DNA of 14,547 bases from Spirochaeta sp. GTDB taxonomy: Bacteria; Spirochaetota; Spirochaetia; DSM-27196; SLAA01. Where the stretch lies: positions 1 through 14,547 of the forward strand of contig JAIVHN010000045.1 in NCBI GenBank assembly GCA_020201015.1, written 5' to 3'. Positions within the stretch are counted from its first letter, which is position 1. Each line of letters starts with the position of its first letter. The notes under the pieces are model-generated. The model ran no database searches, was not told where the DNA came from, and was given only the letters and a program-made list of their open reading frames with translations. This document shows, piece by piece, positions 13,745 through 14,547 of the stretch. The position numbers and the translations under genes were made by a program.

Positions 13745-14547
13745 ATGAAAAAACTCTTGCTTCTCGTATTTCTCGCGGTGCTCGTTCAGCTGGGGCACTC
13801 ACAAAACGCAGGTGATCGCAGTATTTTCCAGGAAGCCGAGGCGCGTTTTCGGGTGCAGGACTATGAACTTGCGCTGGACAGGTACAATGCACTCATCACG
13901 AACTACCCGGGCTCGACGCATGTCCCGGACTCACATTTTCGTCGAGGCGTGACTCTCAGTCGGCTAAGCCGTCACGAGGAAGCCCTCGTAGCACTGCGGC
14001 GTGTAGAGACCCGGTTTCGCTCGACACAGTTTCTTGAGTTTGTACCGTTTTGGCAGGGCCTCTCCAATTACCATCTGGGACGATATACCGACGCGCAAAC
14101 TGCGTTTGGAAACTTCCTTGCCGACCGCGAGAACAGTGAGCTTGTTCGGCAGGCTTTGTTGTATCTGGCACTTGCGCACTCGGCACTTGATGACCCTGAT
14201 GCAGCTATTGAGGACTTGTCACGGCTCATTGCATACCTAGAAAGTCCGGAGCGTGAGAGTTACGCCGTTGCGTTGTATCTCTCGCTGCTCCTTGGTGAAG
14301 GCCGAATTGATAAGGGGCTTGAGTTTGCCCGCCGAATAGACTTGGATGCGATTGATCCGGCATGGACTGCTTCAATTGCTTTGTATGTCGGTGAGTTAGT
14401 ACTACGTGATGACCGGCCTACCGATGCGGAGCAATATTATCAGCGTGTGCTAAGTACCGACCCGGAACCCGAAGCGCACGTAGCCGCCCCGGCGCTTACA
14501 CGACTATTCCAGTCGGCGTTACGGGCTGAAGATGAGCAGGTCATGGA
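13745..14547 (+). CDS. Exported TPR-repeat protein, 3' end outside window
   Basis: The frame opens at ATG 13745 and stays open to the last base (267 full codons), so the C-terminus is missing. Residues 1-20 are a clear signal peptide: KK, then a Leu/Val-rich core, ending near GHS-Q. From about residue 26 helical pairs of 34-37 residues follow, with the TPR pattern of small and aromatic residues: IFQEAEARFRVQDYELALDR, then DSHFRRGVTLSRLSRHEEAL, then FWQGLSNYHLGRYTDAQTAF, then ALLYLALAHSALDDPDAAIE, and later AEQYYQRVLSTDPEP. The layout resembles periplasmic or outer-membrane TPR scaffolds of the BamD/YbgF kind, but no specific family is recognised. It has its own promoter and is separated from the preceding operon by 45 bases that include a hairpin. 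Confidence 0.85.
   Translation, partial: MKKLLLLVFLAVLVQLGHSQNAGDRSIFQEAEARFRVQDYELALDRYNALITNYPGSTHVPDSHFRRGVTLSRLSRHEEALVALRRVETRFRSTQFLEFVPFWQGLSNYHLGRYTDAQTAFGNFLADRENSELVRQALLYLALAHSALDDPDAAIEDLSRLIAYLESPERESYAVALYLSLLLGEGRIDKGLEFARRIDLDAIDPAWTASIALYVGELVLRDDRPTDAEQYYQRVLSTDPEPEAHVAAPALTRLFQSALRAEDEQVM

Overview
The window is a dense run of bacterial chromosome: 13 protein genes plus one displaced gene end, with no intergenic gap above about 60 bases. No rRNA, tRNA, CRISPR array, insertion sequence or phage gene was seen. Gene content and order (rny-ymdB-tlyA, a lone ptsI, der followed by a MerR-type gene, several exported HEAT, TPR and papain-like proteins) suggest a free-living member of the Spirochaetota with moderate G+C. 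That placement is an inference from gene content, not a measurement.

Layout. (1) 1-3008, plus strand: the 3' part of a protein with YD-like repeats, an exported HEAT-repeat protein and a sodium/calcium exchanger of the CaCA family. They are packed with a 6-base gap and then a 4-base overlap, so probably form one operon. (2) 3005-3817, minus strand: two small genes of clearly lower G+C, one GIY-YIG-like and one DUF2007-like, convergent to the exchanger and divergent from rny. (3) 3862-7137, plus strand: rny, ymdB and tlyA, an RNA-metabolism cluster with a 1-base gap and a 4-base overlap. (4) 7158-8039, minus strand: a membrane-anchored GerMN-domain protein with a long acidic linker. (5) 8130-13699, plus strand: ptsI, der, a MerR-type regulator whose reading frame breaks near 12190, and an exported NlpC/P60-like protein; the gaps are -26, 0 and 5 bases. 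(6) 13745 to the end: the 5' part of an exported TPR protein with its own promoter.

The housekeeping core covers RNA turnover (RNase Y), rRNA 2'-O-methylation (TlyA), ribosome assembly (Der) and PEP-dependent phosphotransfer (enzyme I). The items most worth attention are four. First, the MerR-type protein has a long C-terminal region resembling part of UDP-sugar pyrophosphorylases, and its frame is interrupted. Second, three genes have a good -35/-10 pair so close to the start codon that they look leaderless. Third, the AT-rich two-gene minus-strand island carries A8 and A6 tracts at the start of one gene. Fourth, the exported NCSGF protein looks like a divergent cysteine peptidase or amidase. 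I did not find a convincing new multi-gene defence or metabolic system.
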